DNA from: JANLVJ01 sp031363945
GTDB taxonomy: Bacteria > Bacteroidota > Bacteroidia > Sphingobacteriales > Sphingobacteriaceae
Assembly: GCA_031363945.1 (NCBI GenBank)
Contig: JANLVJ010000055.1
Span: 70,447-134,446 of the forward strand
Reading direction: 5' to 3'
DNA length: 64,000 nt
In this document: positions 9,647-18,803 of the stretch, one piece after another
How positions within the stretch are numbered: position 1 is the stretch's first letter
Layout: each line of letters opens with the position of its first letter
The notes under the pieces: model-generated
What the model saw: only the letters and a program-made list of their open reading frames with translations
The model's database searches: none
Told to the model about the DNA's origin: nothing
Translations under genes and position numbers: made by a program

Positions 9647-9979
9647 ATGGAAAACTACTACAATCCTGCAGATTTGAAAAAATTTGGAAATATTGCGGAT
9701 TTTCAAAAACCATTAGCCGATAAATTCTTCGATTACTATGGTGAAGTTTTTAAAGAGGGTGCTCTAACAGCCCGTGAAAAATCATTAATTGCTCTTGCAG
9801 TGGCTCATGCAGTACAATGCCCATATTGTATTGAAGCTTACACGACTGATTCACTTGAAAAAGGTTGCGATGAAGCTCAGATGATGGAAGCAGTACATGT
9901 TGCTGCAGCTATAAAAGGTGGTGCAGTCCTGGTACATAGTATACAGATGATGAATAAGTACAAGGAACTTTCGATGTAA
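9647..9979 (+). CDS. Arsenosugar biosynthesis-associated AhpD/carboxymuconolactone decarboxylase-like protein
   Basis: This 110-residue protein is a single AhpD-like helical domain. It has the redox motif CPYC (Cys58, Cys61) followed by IEAYT and an H-containing helix, as in alkylhydroperoxidase-type thiol peroxidases. Its position directly before the radical SAM gene (51 bases) matches the peroxidase-like family that accompanies ArsS in arsenosugar loci. Some relatives are recorded with selenocysteine in the redox motif; here both positions are cysteine codons. The likely role is thiol redox chemistry or protection of an arsenic intermediate, which has not been settled for the family as far as I know. 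Confidence 0.85.
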   Translation: MENYYNPADLKKFGNIADFQKPLADKFFDYYGEVFKEGALTAREKSLIALAVAHAVQCPYCIEAYTTDSLEKGCDEAQMMEAVHVAAAIKGGAVLVHSIQMMNKYKELSM

Positions 9980-10030
9980 TCAGCTAAAATTATAGATTCA
10001 GCCCTTTAATAATTTCTTACCTAGCTTTAT

Positions 10031-11083
10031 ATGAAGTCATTATATGCTTTAAACGAACCATTATCATCTGAAAGGGTACAATTATTAGAGTTGGCAATTT
10101 CTTCTTCCTGGGATAATGGAGCAGCTTCATTTGCGGCACACCTGACAAAAACCAATCTTTTTCCGCTCAAACCTATTAAGCTTGAAGTTTTTCAACTCAA
10201 TCTTGGAAAGATGTGTAATCAGGTTTGTAAACACTGTCATGTTGATGCCGGCCCTGACCGAAAAGAAATTATGACCCGGGAGGTAATTGATTTATGCTTA
10301 CTGGCGATTGATCAAAGCCAGGTACATACCGCCGATTTAACAGGTGGGGCGCCTGAAATGAATCCTGAATTCAGGTATCTGGTTGAGCAATTAAGTCAGC
10401 GAAAGATTAAAGTGATCGTCAGGTGTAATCTGACTATTATTATGGCGAATAAAAAATACCATGATCTGCCTGCTTTTTTCAGAAAAAACAAAGTTGAGGT
10501 AGTATCTTCCTTGCCCTTTTACACTTCTGCAAAAACAGATTCACAGCGTGGAGATGGGGTTTTTAAGAGCTCCATTGAGGCTTTGAAGTTGTTAAATAAA
10601 GAGGGTTATGGAATCGAGGGTTCTGGCTTGATTCTCAACCTTGTTTATAATCCGGCAGGAGCATTTCTTCCACCTGAGCAACATGCGCTGGAGAAAGAAT
10701 TTAAGCAGCGTTTGTCAACGAGTTATCAAATCAGTTTTAACAATCTGTTTACCATTACCAACCTGCCGGTTAGTCGCTTTTTAGATTACCTTATAAAGAC
10801 TCAAAATTTTGAAAGTTATATGCATAAACTAATCGATGCATATAATCCAATTGCGGCAACAGGGGTTATGTGCCGTAACATGATTTCTATTGGTTATGAT
10901 GGTAAACTATATGATTGTGACTTCAATCAAATGCTTGCATTAGAAGTTGAAATTGATCAATCTCACAGACATATCGGCCAGTTTAGTGAGCTATTGCTGG
11001 CAGATCGAAATATTGTAATAAATCAGCACTGTTTTGGCTGTACAGCCGGTGCAGGTTCTAGTTGTGGGGGAACAACAGTTTGA
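10031..11083 (+). CDS. arsS: Arsenosugar biosynthesis radical SAM protein ArsS
   Basis: ArsS uses a [4Fe-4S] cluster and S-adenosylmethionine to attach the 5'-deoxyadenosyl group to dimethylarsenite, the committed step towards arsenosugars. The cluster motif is CNQVCKHC (Cys62, Cys66, Cys69), followed by HVDAGPDR, which is diagnostic for this family. The C-terminal third is cysteine-rich (MCRN, YDCDF, CFGCTAGAGSSCGG), as expected for the family's Cys-rich domain; the last of these cysteines corresponds to the site that is selenocysteine in some relatives. At 350 residues it is full length. Its TGA stop overlaps the TTG start of the next gene, indicating translational coupling. Confidence 0.92.
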   Translation: MKSLYALNEPLSSERVQLLELAISSSWDNGAASFAAHLTKTNLFPLKPIKLEVFQLNLGKMCNQVCKHCHVDAGPDRKEIMTREVIDLCLLAIDQSQVHTADLTGGAPEMNPEFRYLVEQLSQRKIKVIVRCNLTIIMANKKYHDLPAFFRKNKVEVVSSLPFYTSAKTDSQRGDGVFKSSIEALKLLNKEGYGIEGSGLILNLVYNPAGAFLPPEQHALEKEFKQRLSTSYQISFNNLFTITNLPVSRFLDYLIKTQNFESYMHKLIDAYNPIAATGVMCRNMISIGYDGKLYDCDFNQMLALEVEIDQSHRHIGQFSELLLADRNIVINQHCFGCTAGAGSSCGGTTV

Positions 11084-11697
11084 CAAATAAAGCAATCCTG
11101 GTTTTTCAAAAAAACTTGATTGCTGGTAGAACCAAAACCAGGCTAGCCGCAACGATTGGAAATGAAAAGGCATTATTAGTCTATAAACAGCTCATATTAA
11201 TAACGACAAATGTATTGATAAACCTGCCTTTTGACAAGCTTATTTACTATTCTGAATTTATTCCACTAGATATTGAGGATAAAGAAATTGAAACTACTGC
11301 AAAAACCCTTGTTTTGGTTCAGTATGGAAATGACCTTGGAGCGCGCATGTTAAATTCTTTCAGTGACCAGTTCAAAATGGGATATTCAAGACTCATCATT
11401 ATTGGTACTGACTGTCCTGATTTAAACTCAGAACTTTTATTAAATGCATTTAATGCACTGGAAAGCCATGATATAGTCATTGGACCAGCAGCTGATGGAG
11501 GGTATTACCTCTTAGGAATGTCAAAATTATATCCCGAGTTATTTGAAGGTGTAGAATGGAGTACTTCAGAAGTCTACGGGCAGACAGTTGATATCATTTC
11601 TAAATTAGGATTATCATTTTCCTTGATGCCTGTCTTACGTGATCTTGATAATGAAGACGATCTCAAGTATTTCAACCATTTAAAACTTTTATCCTAG
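11080..11697 (+). CDS. TIGR04282-type arsenosugar biosynthesis glycosyltransferase (DUF2064)
   Basis: This is a GT-A fold nucleotidyl/glycosyltransferase-like protein of 205 residues. No ATG exists near the N-terminus. The frame opens at TTG 11062, but the TTG at 11080 overlaps the arsS stop codon as TTGA and begins just before the conserved strand AILVFQKN, so I prefer it. Family motifs are AGRTKTRLA near the start, IIGTDCPDLN (the metal-binding DxD-like strand) and GPAADGGYYLLGM. The family is a regular companion of ArsS and the TIGR04283 transferase, and probably helps build or transfer the sugar part. The exact reaction is not established. Confidence 0.88.
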   Translation: MTNKAILVFQKNLIAGRTKTRLAATIGNEKALLVYKQLILITTNVLINLPFDKLIYYSEFIPLDIEDKEIETTAKTLVLVQYGNDLGARMLNSFSDQFKMGYSRLIIIGTDCPDLNSELLLNAFNALESHDIVIGPAADGGYYLLGMSKLYPELFEGVEWSTSEVYGQTVDIISKLGLSFSLMPVLRDLDNEDDLKYFNHLKLLS

Positions 11698-11727
11698 CTT
11701 TTATACCCTGCTCCAGATAAATTAAAA

Positions 11728-12441
11728 ATGAGATTTATAGAAAACCTTTCTGTTACCGTTATCATTCCTGTGTTAAATGAAGAGGCTACAATTGAAGGCT
11801 TACTAACCTTTCTATGTGAAAGGCATGACAGGCGGCTTAATAAAATCATTATTGTAGATGGGGGTAGTACCGATCAGACAATTGAAATATCTAAAAGATT
11901 CGACGTTTTGGTCCTGCAATCTGAGAAAAAAAACAGAGCATCACAGATGAATCTGGGCGCTCGTCATATAGCGTCTGGCTTTTTGTATTTTCTGCACGCA
12001 GATTCTATACCACCGGTTTCCTATTTAGATGATCTTGAAAAAAGTGTTAAAAATGGATCTCTAGCAGGTTCATTCAGGTTACAATTTATCGGAGGGCCCT
12101 GGCTATTACGCTTAAATGCCTTTTTCACTCGTTTTCAAGGCATGGCTTTCAGGGGAGGAGACCAGTCACTTTTCATTGAGGTGATGCTTTTTCAACGTCT
12201 TAAAGGTTATGATGAACATTTTAACATCATGGAAGAATACGATCTGATCAGAAGAATTTTAAGAGTTACCTCTTTTAGCATTATTCCCAAGCCCGTAAAG
12301 GTTAGTACCCGCAAGTATGCTGACAATAACTATTTAAAAGTAAGTCTGGCCAACTACAGGGCGATTCGTATGTTTTCGAAAGGTGAAAATCCTGTTAAAA
12401 TTGCTATTTTTTATAAGAATTACCTTAGCAAAATCAGATAA
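11728..12441 (+). CDS. TIGR04283-type arsenosugar biosynthesis glycosyltransferase (GT2)
   Basis: This 237-residue family 2 glycosyltransferase starts with the typical beta strand SVTVIIPVLNEEATIEGL. It contains IIVDGGSTDQT (nucleotide-binding Asp), the DxD-like LHADS, and FRGGDQSLFIE before the catalytic-base region. It follows the DUF2064 gene by 30 bases and closes the five-gene run. In ArsS loci these two transferases occur together, so they are expected to convert the 5'-deoxyadenosyl arsenical towards an oxo-arsenosugar or a glycosylated lipid; that is inferred. No clear terminator follows in the 309-base AT-rich gap. Confidence 0.88.
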   Translation: MRFIENLSVTVIIPVLNEEATIEGLLTFLCERHDRRLNKIIIVDGGSTDQTIEISKRFDVLVLQSEKKNRASQMNLGARHIASGFLYFLHADSIPPVSYLDDLEKSVKNGSLAGSFRLQFIGGPWLLRLNAFFTRFQGMAFRGGDQSLFIEVMLFQRLKGYDEHFNIMEEYDLIRRILRVTSFSIIPKPVKVSTRKYADNNYLKVSLANYRAIRMFSKGENPVKIAIFYKNYLSKIR

Positions 12442-12750
12442 GAATTCGTTATCGCAGCTTATTTATAATCAGTTTTAAGTGGTAAAACATACTCTCTAAG
12501 ACATTTCAAACTATTTTTCAGTCAATTCATTTTCAATTATATAGCTACATGTAATCCCAGCCTATAAACAGATATTCATTTTTTTACTCAAGCGATACTG
12601 GCACTATTATAGTAAAGATTAAAAAAAGAATTTACAGCTAGTTTTTAGAAAATCGATTTTGGTCTTATACAATAGCATGTAGAATATATAATTATAATCT
12701 GCCTTTAAAGATTATACTTATTTGAAAAATTTTGTTTTAAAATTTGTATT
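12442..12750. other. AT-rich intergenic gap without recognisable gene
   Basis: No ORF, RNA gene or strong terminator was seen. The final 30 bases before the ATG at 12751 are T-rich with TAAAATTTG, which is one base off the Bacteroidota -7 consensus and too close to the start to call a promoter. Confidence 0.5.
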
Positions 12751-13746
12751 ATGAATAAGGTAATTCTATTAGATAAAAGACCTCTTGGAAAACCACTTTT
12801 AAGCGATTTTAAGTTCGACGCCGAGGAAGTTCCAGTTCCCGGTGAAGGGCAGCTACTATTAAAAACATTATATGTTTCAGTAGATCCTTATTTGCGAGGA
12901 AGAATGAATGATAACAGGTCATATATACCTCCATTCCAATTAACAAAACCAATACAATCAGGCATTATAGCCGAAGTTGTCAGTTCAAATCAAACTGATT
13001 TTAAATCTGGTGATTTCGTTTCTGGAATTTTAGAATGGAAAGAATATCAGCTTTCTGAAGGGAAAGGCATAACAAGAGTTGATGACATCGCCGGCAATCT
13101 AAGTAAATACCTGGGTATTTTAGGAATGACAGGTCTAACCGCATATTGTGGTTTGACAGAAATAGGAGTTCCAAAAGCTGGAGAAACTATTGTTGTATCA
13201 GGAGCAGCAGGTGCTGTTGGAAGTGTAGTAGGGCAGATTGGTAAAATTCTGGGTTGCAGAGTAGTTGGAATAACAGGAACTGATGAAAAAGTTCAGCTCT
13301 TGAAAACAAAGTTTAAATTTGATCAGGCTGTTAATTATAAAACGGAAGAAAATTTAAAAGACGCAATTGGAAATGCATGCCCTCTAGGGGTTGATGTGTA
13401 TTTTGATAATGTAGGAGGGGATATATCTTATGCTGTTTTAGAAAACCTAAATAAATATGCGCGCATACCACTTTGCGGTACAATATCTCTTTACAATGAA
13501 GTAAAGCCACCATCTGGACTTAGCATACAACCACTACTTCTTGTTAAAAGTTCTCTAATGCGTGGTTTTATTATTTCTGATTTTTCAGATAAATTTCCTC
13601 AGGCAATCAGGCAGTTAATGAACTGGTTAAATGAAGGCAAACTAACTTTTTCTGAAACTATTGTAGATGGATTTGATAATATTCCCCAGACATTTCTTGA
13701 TCTGTTTGAAGGAAAGAATGAAGGTAAAATGATTGTAAAAATTTAA
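12751..13746 (+). CDS. NADP-dependent medium-chain reductase (CurA / leukotriene B4 dehydrogenase-like)
   Basis: This is a 331-residue zinc-independent medium-chain dehydrogenase/reductase. The motif VDPYLRGRMND near residue 50 is characteristic of the alkenal/one oxidoreductase and CurA/YncB group, which reduces alpha,beta-unsaturated aldehydes and ketones with NADPH. The nucleotide loop is GAAGAVGSVVGQIGK at about residue 150. Zinc-ligand cysteines are absent, as expected. A probable role is detoxification of reactive enals. It stands alone after the arsenosugar cluster and no functional link to that cluster is visible. Confidence 0.88.
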   Translation: MNKVILLDKRPLGKPLLSDFKFDAEEVPVPGEGQLLLKTLYVSVDPYLRGRMNDNRSYIPPFQLTKPIQSGIIAEVVSSNQTDFKSGDFVSGILEWKEYQLSEGKGITRVDDIAGNLSKYLGILGMTGLTAYCGLTEIGVPKAGETIVVSGAAGAVGSVVGQIGKILGCRVVGITGTDEKVQLLKTKFKFDQAVNYKTEENLKDAIGNACPLGVDVYFDNVGGDISYAVLENLNKYARIPLCGTISLYNEVKPPSGLSIQPLLLVKSSLMRGFIISDFSDKFPQAIRQLMNWLNEGKLTFSETIVDGFDNIPQTFLDLFEGKNEGKMIVKI

Positions 13747-13824
13747 TAAGATAAAATTTTATTTACGGTAAATCATATTATTATAGAGAATGAAGGAAAT
13801 TAATGATTCTCTCAGTTAAATCAA

Positions 13825-14982
13825 TTGGTCATGTTCACCAATTTTAGTAAAGAAGAACAGAAAATAGTCTCCCCTGAAGATAGAAGACGGTTTATTGGTT
13901 TTAACCCGTATGCGGCAGGCTTCATCATAATCTTATTATTGTTAACGGTTGGCCTTGCCTGGTTGCAATTTATAGTGTTTGGTTTACCAGCTGACACATC
14001 TATAAAGCTTCCTGTTTTGTCTCTTTCAGATCACAGAGAATTTCCGAAACGGGTAAGTATCAGTCACTGGGTTAATTTCTTTTTTTTAATGCTGATCATA
14101 AGAAGCGGACTTTCTATTTTATCTGATCACCCCCGCCTTTATTGGAACAGGGGTTATTAAATAAACTCGGAATAAGTAAGATTTACACCTATAAGTGTTC
14201 CATCTGACCGAATTTATACCATAAAAGTAGATAGTCGCTATATAAATCCCATACTTGGGCTTCCTGGGTATCGGCATTCTGTAGGGATCTCCCCGGTCGT
14301 GGCATTTTATAACTGTTCCTTTTTTTCTGCTTAATAGTTTAATTTTTGCTGCGTTTTCACATGCCTATTGAAGCTAACGCTTATTATCATATTAATACAT
14401 TATTATAAACCAAAAGATATTTCACCCTATTTTTGGGCTTATGGAAAAATACCAGAATCAGAAGAGTGGAAAAAGTTAGCTGTTAATAAATTTAAAGATT
14501 TTAAACTATCGATCGGTGGTATGGTAAAAAACCCAGTATTGCTATCACTTTAAGAACTTAGAGTAATACGTTTGGAACAGAATATTACCATGCACCATTG
14601 TATACAGGGATGGTAGGGCATTGAAGAATGGGGATGCTTACCGCTTAAAGCACTGATAGAACTTGCCAAACCTGAATCAGCTGTTAAAACTGTAGTGTTT
14701 TATTCTTTTGGTAATGGGTTAGATGGAGGAACTTATTATGATACCCATAGTTTGAATAACTGCCTGAAACCAGCATCTATTATAGCCTTGGAAATGAATT
14801 ATCATCCATTACCTGAAGAATATGGCGCCCCGCTGAGATTACGGATAGAAAATCAATTGGGATACAAAATGGTTAAACAGATTAATAAAATTTAATTCGT
14901 TTAATCCCCAGCCCATATTGGAAAAGGTTACGGTGGTGAAAATGAAGATGATGGATATTTTGACTTGCTGGCAGATAGTTAA
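13825..14982 (+). pseudogene. Decayed membrane-anchored molybdopterin oxidoreductase (cytochrome b561-like N-terminus plus SUOX domain)
   Basis: The first 111 codons encode a hydrophobic N-terminus (helix near residues 30-55, second helix near 85-100, ending SDHPRLYWNRG) as in the membrane part of Bacteroidota molybdopterin oxidoreductases. A related frame at 14294 reads RSWHFITVPFFLLN, another haem-b-type helix. The catalytic SUOX-like part persists in the frame of 14368-14895, with HHCIQGW (probable molybdenum-ligand Cys, codon 14599), FYSFGNG, DTHSL and GAPLRLRIENQLGYK. The frame is broken by TAA at 14551, TAG at 14614 and further stops or shifts near 14158-14370 and 14893. A shifted piece ending GYGGENEDDGYF at 14982 marks the old C-terminus. 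Order and spacing show one former gene, now dead. Confidence 0.85.
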
Positions 14983-15007
14983 AGAATTTCCCTAGATAAA
15001 CTCAAAT

Positions 15008-15802
15008 TTAATCTTCAAAACTCCCCAGGGTAAGTTGCCAATTATATTCAAGGTATTTTATATCAGGCTGCATAGCGGCAGGAATAACTTTATACTTTTT
15101 TAACAAAACGATGACTCCAGTTTTACCTCCAAAATCGCCACTAAACCACGATAATGTCTTTGGAACAATAACAGTATTACCTTCTACTTTACATTCATTT
15201 AAAAGATAGGATGACGCTGCAAGGTTAAGTTGGACATCAATTTTATCTGCCGAGTAATAAGCAATAGGAGGGCAGCTTTTAGCACCGCAGTTGAGAGCAA
15301 AATGAACACGGTTGTCAAGGGTATCTACCCTGAACTTCTTTTCAAAATCACCAACGAAGATTTTGCCCAGATAACCCATTGAAATCTTAATTTTAGAATG
15401 CCGCAGGATGCCATTTTCAATATCATCAAAACTTAAACTATGACCTGCAATAGTGATGAGGTCTTTAGCAAAAAAAGAGTTACGGTCTTTATATTGCTCG
15501 GGCGCAACTTTTAGTTTAAGTTGTATAAATGCATTGTAAATATTCAGCCAGAAAGCTTTTCGCTTATCATCTGTATTCAATTGCTGTAGTAACACTGGTT
15601 CATCAGCTGTTTGAAGGGCATCAAGCATTTCATGATAAGGCTCATTCGTTCTTACATTATAAAGTAGATTTTCGGCAAGATTTACATAATTGAATTTTGC
15701 TGCTGAATCGCTGGTTTTATGCATGGTATTAGAATGGCAATTGGAAAAGCAAAATAAGCTCATCAATAAAAGGGCACATTTAAGAAAATAGTTTTTTATC
15801 AT
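15008..15802 (-). CDS. DUF547 domain protein, probable lipoprotein
   Basis: This 264-residue protein has a hydrophobic N-terminus ending in SLFCFSNC, which fits a lipoprotein signal though not a perfect lipobox. The body matches DUF547: KRKAFWLNIYNAF, then HSLSFDDIENGILR, and the hallmark HFALNCGAKSCPPI. DUF547 proteins are widespread and lack an established reaction; the conserved Cys-His pattern has suggested a papain-like (NlpC/P60-related) fold. It is expressed on the strand opposite the dead molybdopterin gene, and its stop lies 25 bases beyond that relic. Its start is 48 bases downstream of the stop of the GH127-like gene, so the two may be cotranscribed. Confidence 0.85.
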   Translation of the reverse strand: MIKNYFLKCALLLMSLFCFSNCHSNTMHKTSDSAAKFNYVNLAENLLYNVRTNEPYHEMLDALQTADEPVLLQQLNTDDKRKAFWLNIYNAFIQLKLKVAPEQYKDRNSFFAKDLITIAGHSLSFDDIENGILRHSKIKISMGYLGKIFVGDFEKKFRVDTLDNRVHFALNCGAKSCPPIAYYSADKIDVQLNLAASSYLLNECKVEGNTVIVPKTLSWFSGDFGGKTGVIVLLKKYKVIPAAMQPDIKYLEYNWQLTLGSFED

Positions 15803-15850
15803 TTTATGTTATTCAAAATAAGATACAACAAATAGTGTTTGGTTTTAACA

Positions 15851-17752
15851 TTACCAGCTACGCCTGATCTGATGTTTGATTTTAATGGTTTTATCCGCTG
15901 CATTCTGCTGGGTTTCCTCTTTTTGGTAAGCATCGGTTTCCTGAGAATTTGTCACATAGTTTGGTAGCATTTCGAACTGGATATCGATCTGGTCACCTTG
16001 TTTCCAGAAACGCTGGATATTTAGAAAATGATTTGGTTGTACGGTATAAACCTTACCTGCAATTGTTGCCCTGTAATAAATTGAGCGTGCCGGTCTTCTC
16101 AATGACAGGGTGAAACTTGCATTTTTAGCTGGATTAATAATTAAAGAAACTTTTCCATCCTGAGGATAATTACTACTTTGGCTTACACTTAAAGAAGTAT
16201 TTTTTCCATCATAAGTAAGTATTTCTTCTTTAAAATTTCCCGTTTCATAATTTATAATGACTGGATGATTATCCATAACACCAATAGGATAATAAGGTAG
16301 TATTGCCGAAGATTTACTTAGGTAAACAGCCTTATCAACCTGATTGAAATATGATACTTCACCTGTTGAGAGGGCAAACTGTGCATTAAACTGGGTCCAT
16401 AAATTCAGGGCATCAAGATTTTCTTCGCGAATAGTACTGATTGATAACAGTGCAGGATCGTTTACAATTCCTTCCCAGGCAGCTGTGCAGGGGTTCAGGT
16501 ATGCATTACTACCTGTAATTCTATAGAGCTTCAAAATTGCCGTAAGATTTGCCAGAACGTCTTCCATACGGGTATCGGTCAGATCGAATTTTCCTTCTGT
16601 TGTCAATGAACTTATAAGTTTTGGCTCACCGGGCATTTCCATTTCTATCAGCAGATTTTGACAAAAACTCAGGTATTTTGGCTCTCCGGTCTGTACATAT
16701 AAATCAACCATTGGGTCGATGATACTACTTGAAGTAAGTTTACCGATACTAAATAAAGCTGTTAACCCAGTTTTAGAATTGAAAGTCTTATTCACCAGAT
16801 TACCGGCAGCAATGCATGAATTTAAAGCAGGAACATATCCAGTAGTCTGATAATACATTAACAGTCCCTGAATATTGTTTCTCAGGGTAATTATATCTTC
16901 CTGCACCCAGACTGAAGGTGAACTGCGAATTCCCATAAATCCATCTGTTTCCTGGGTATGTGAAAACGCATAAGCAATTGAATCAATTTGTTTTTTTAAC
17001 TGTGCATCCTGAGTAAATTTCCATACCAGACTCGCATCGGCCAGGTATTTACCCAGAGAAATGGTAAACGTGCCATTTTTCTCAATACCAGCTGCTTCTT
17101 CAGTGAGTAAGGCTTTACCATTGACGGTATTGAACCTTGCATGCAGATACACTTTTAAATGATCTTTTATAAAGCCTTGAAGATGCTGGTTTTGAGGTGA
17201 AACGTTTTTATACAGATCAGGAATTACAAAATTTATTTTAGGAGCCAGTGCATCCTGAACCGGGATTTCTATTTGATTAATTGTTGAATAATAGGTCTCG
17301 TGAACCTGCTTTATATGCAACAGTTTATTTTGGAAAAGGCATATTACCCGGTATATACCCTTTGGCAAGATTAACGTAAATACCTCGGCATTCAGTTTTT
17401 TCTTACTTATTGAAGGAATTAATACCGGGCGGGTTACAGATTGAATAACGCCGTTTAATGAGTCAAGAACCTTCCATGTAAGGCTTCCGCTAATATTTTT
17501 TTGCGACTGACTTGTAAATTGCACCCTGGTTTCAAGTTGATCGCTGCTGGTAGCATTTAAAATTTTAAAACTTATTGGTTCAGGATCAATCGGTTCAGAT
17601 CTGATGCTGCTGTGCTTGTAATTCCTGATAGCTTTATTAGAATTAAAATAGGTTCTTGAGTACGATTGATCAGACGTAATCAGGAAAACGACAAAAAAAG
17701 TAAAAAAGACCAGGACACACCGGTATTGAAGATAAAGATTATCTATTTTCAT
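15851..17752 (-). CDS. GH127-like (beta-L-arabinofuranosidase fold) secreted protein
   Basis: This is a 633-residue exported protein with an N-terminal hydrophobic anchor/signal (VFFTFFVVFLITS). Residues about 165-500 look like the six-hairpin domain of the GH127/DUF1680 group: ASLVWKFTQDAQLKKQID, HTQETDGFMGI and helical repeats such as GLLMYYQTTGY. Residues about 520-600 form a beta-rich C-terminal region. Known GH127 enzymes use a zinc-bound cysteine nucleophile; I could not place the matching Glu and Cys cluster, so hydrolase activity is uncertain and this may be a divergent or inactive member. No SusC/SusD pair is adjacent. Confidence 0.65.
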   Translation of the reverse strand: MKIDNLYLQYRCVLVFFTFFVVFLITSDQSYSRTYFNSNKAIRNYKHSSIRSEPIDPEPISFKILNATSSDQLETRVQFTSQSQKNISGSLTWKVLDSLNGVIQSVTRPVLIPSISKKKLNAEVFTLILPKGIYRVICLFQNKLLHIKQVHETYYSTINQIEIPVQDALAPKINFVIPDLYKNVSPQNQHLQGFIKDHLKVYLHARFNTVNGKALLTEEAAGIEKNGTFTISLGKYLADASLVWKFTQDAQLKKQIDSIAYAFSHTQETDGFMGIRSSPSVWVQEDIITLRNNIQGLLMYYQTTGYVPALNSCIAAGNLVNKTFNSKTGLTALFSIGKLTSSSIIDPMVDLYVQTGEPKYLSFCQNLLIEMEMPGEPKLISSLTTEGKFDLTDTRMEDVLANLTAILKLYRITGSNAYLNPCTAAWEGIVNDPALLSISTIREENLDALNLWTQFNAQFALSTGEVSYFNQVDKAVYLSKSSAILPYYPIGVMDNHPVIINYETGNFKEEILTYDGKNTSLSVSQSSNYPQDGKVSLIINPAKNASFTLSLRRPARSIYYRATIAGKVYTVQPNHFLNIQRFWKQGDQIDIQFEMLPNYVTNSQETDAYQKEETQQNAADKTIKIKHQIRRSW

Positions 17753-18095
17753 AATTAGATTACAGAAACGGAATGATGCCAGTACTGAATTTATTATACA
17801 GGCTTGATCTTTTGTTTACGGTAACCATCGGTATCTGGTTGTTAAAAATTCTTTTAAAATGCCCTTTTAACAGTTCTAAGGCAGTAATATTTTCTTTACG
17901 TAACTAATAAAGCGGCAGGAACAGGTTAACCATAGCTGCCGTTTATTGGTTTTGAGAATTTGTTCAATAAAAAAAGCCAAAAAGTGAGCGTCATCATTCT
18001 TTTTGATGGTCAATTCATTCAATTTTACAAAATCAACCAGGAGTATTTATCAGGTTGGTTGAGTAAATGAATTCTTAAAATTAAATCCGATTGTT
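17753..18095. other. Divergent intergenic region with inverted repeats
   Basis: It separates the minus-strand GH127-like gene from the plus-strand BON gene. It holds two inverted repeats: CGGCAG at 17913 with CTGCCG at 17936, and CAACCA with TGGTTG around 18033-18061, the latter flanked by TTCATT and AATGAA. No ORF is convincing. Both promoters must lie here but none matches the consensus well enough to mark. Confidence 0.45.
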
Positions 18096-18758
18096 ATGAA
18101 AAGGAATGAAGATTTGCAACGCGATGTTCAGGATGCCATCAGATGGGAGCCACTTTTAAGTGCAGCAGAAATAGGAGTCACAGCCAAAGATGGGGTGATA
18201 ACTTTAACGGGGATTGTAGATAGTTATGCAAAAAAACTGGAGGCAGAAGATGCTGCCAAAAAAGTTGCTGGTGTCAGAGCGATTGCTCAGGAAATAGAGA
18301 TCAGATTTGCAAATTCAAATAAAAAAAATGATGCTGAAGTAGCAACAGAAATTGTGACAGCGCTGACTTCAAATTTTGAAATTCCAGAAAATCTTGTTCA
18401 GGTTAAAGTTGAAAACGGATTTGTAACACTTGAAGGCGAATTGAGCTGGAATTACCAAAAAGAAGCCGCAAAAAGAGTAGTAAATCATCTGGTTGGGGTA
18501 AAAGGGGTCACCAATAATATCAGAATAAAATCTGAATTTGCTGACCAGATAGAAAAGGTAGAAATTGAAAAGGCTCTTTTTAGAAATAGAACAGTTGACA
18601 GTGAAGATATACATGTCGAAGTTTCTGGCAATAAGGTAACTCTTAATGGTACGGTAACGTCATTTTATGAAAGGGGAGAAGCAGAAAGAATGGCTTGGAA
18701 TGCTCCTGGAGTATCTAAAGTAGACAATGAGTTATTAATTGATTATGCGGGTTTCTAA
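18096..18758 (+). CDS. Triple BON-domain protein (OsmY-like)
   Basis: This 220-residue protein consists of three consecutive BON modules (about residues 5-75, 80-145 and 150-218). Each shows the pattern of helix, VTAKDGVITLTGIVDS-type strand pair, and AAKKVAGVRAI-type helix. BON domains bind phospholipid or attach to membranes and are often stress-induced. No signal peptide is visible, so unlike OsmY it may be cytosolic. It is monocistronic with a clear terminator 45 bases downstream. Induction by osmotic or general stress is plausible from family behaviour only. Confidence 0.88.
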   Translation: MKRNEDLQRDVQDAIRWEPLLSAAEIGVTAKDGVITLTGIVDSYAKKLEAEDAAKKVAGVRAIAQEIEIRFANSNKKNDAEVATEIVTALTSNFEIPENLVQVKVENGFVTLEGELSWNYQKEAAKRVVNHLVGVKGVTNNIRIKSEFADQIEKVEIEKALFRNRTVDSEDIHVEVSGNKVTLNGTVTSFYERGEAERMAWNAPGVSKVDNELLIDYAGF

Positions 18759-18803
18759 TACCTCTTAAGCAATTAACGCCGAAAGGATATTTTTAATCTA
18801 TGA

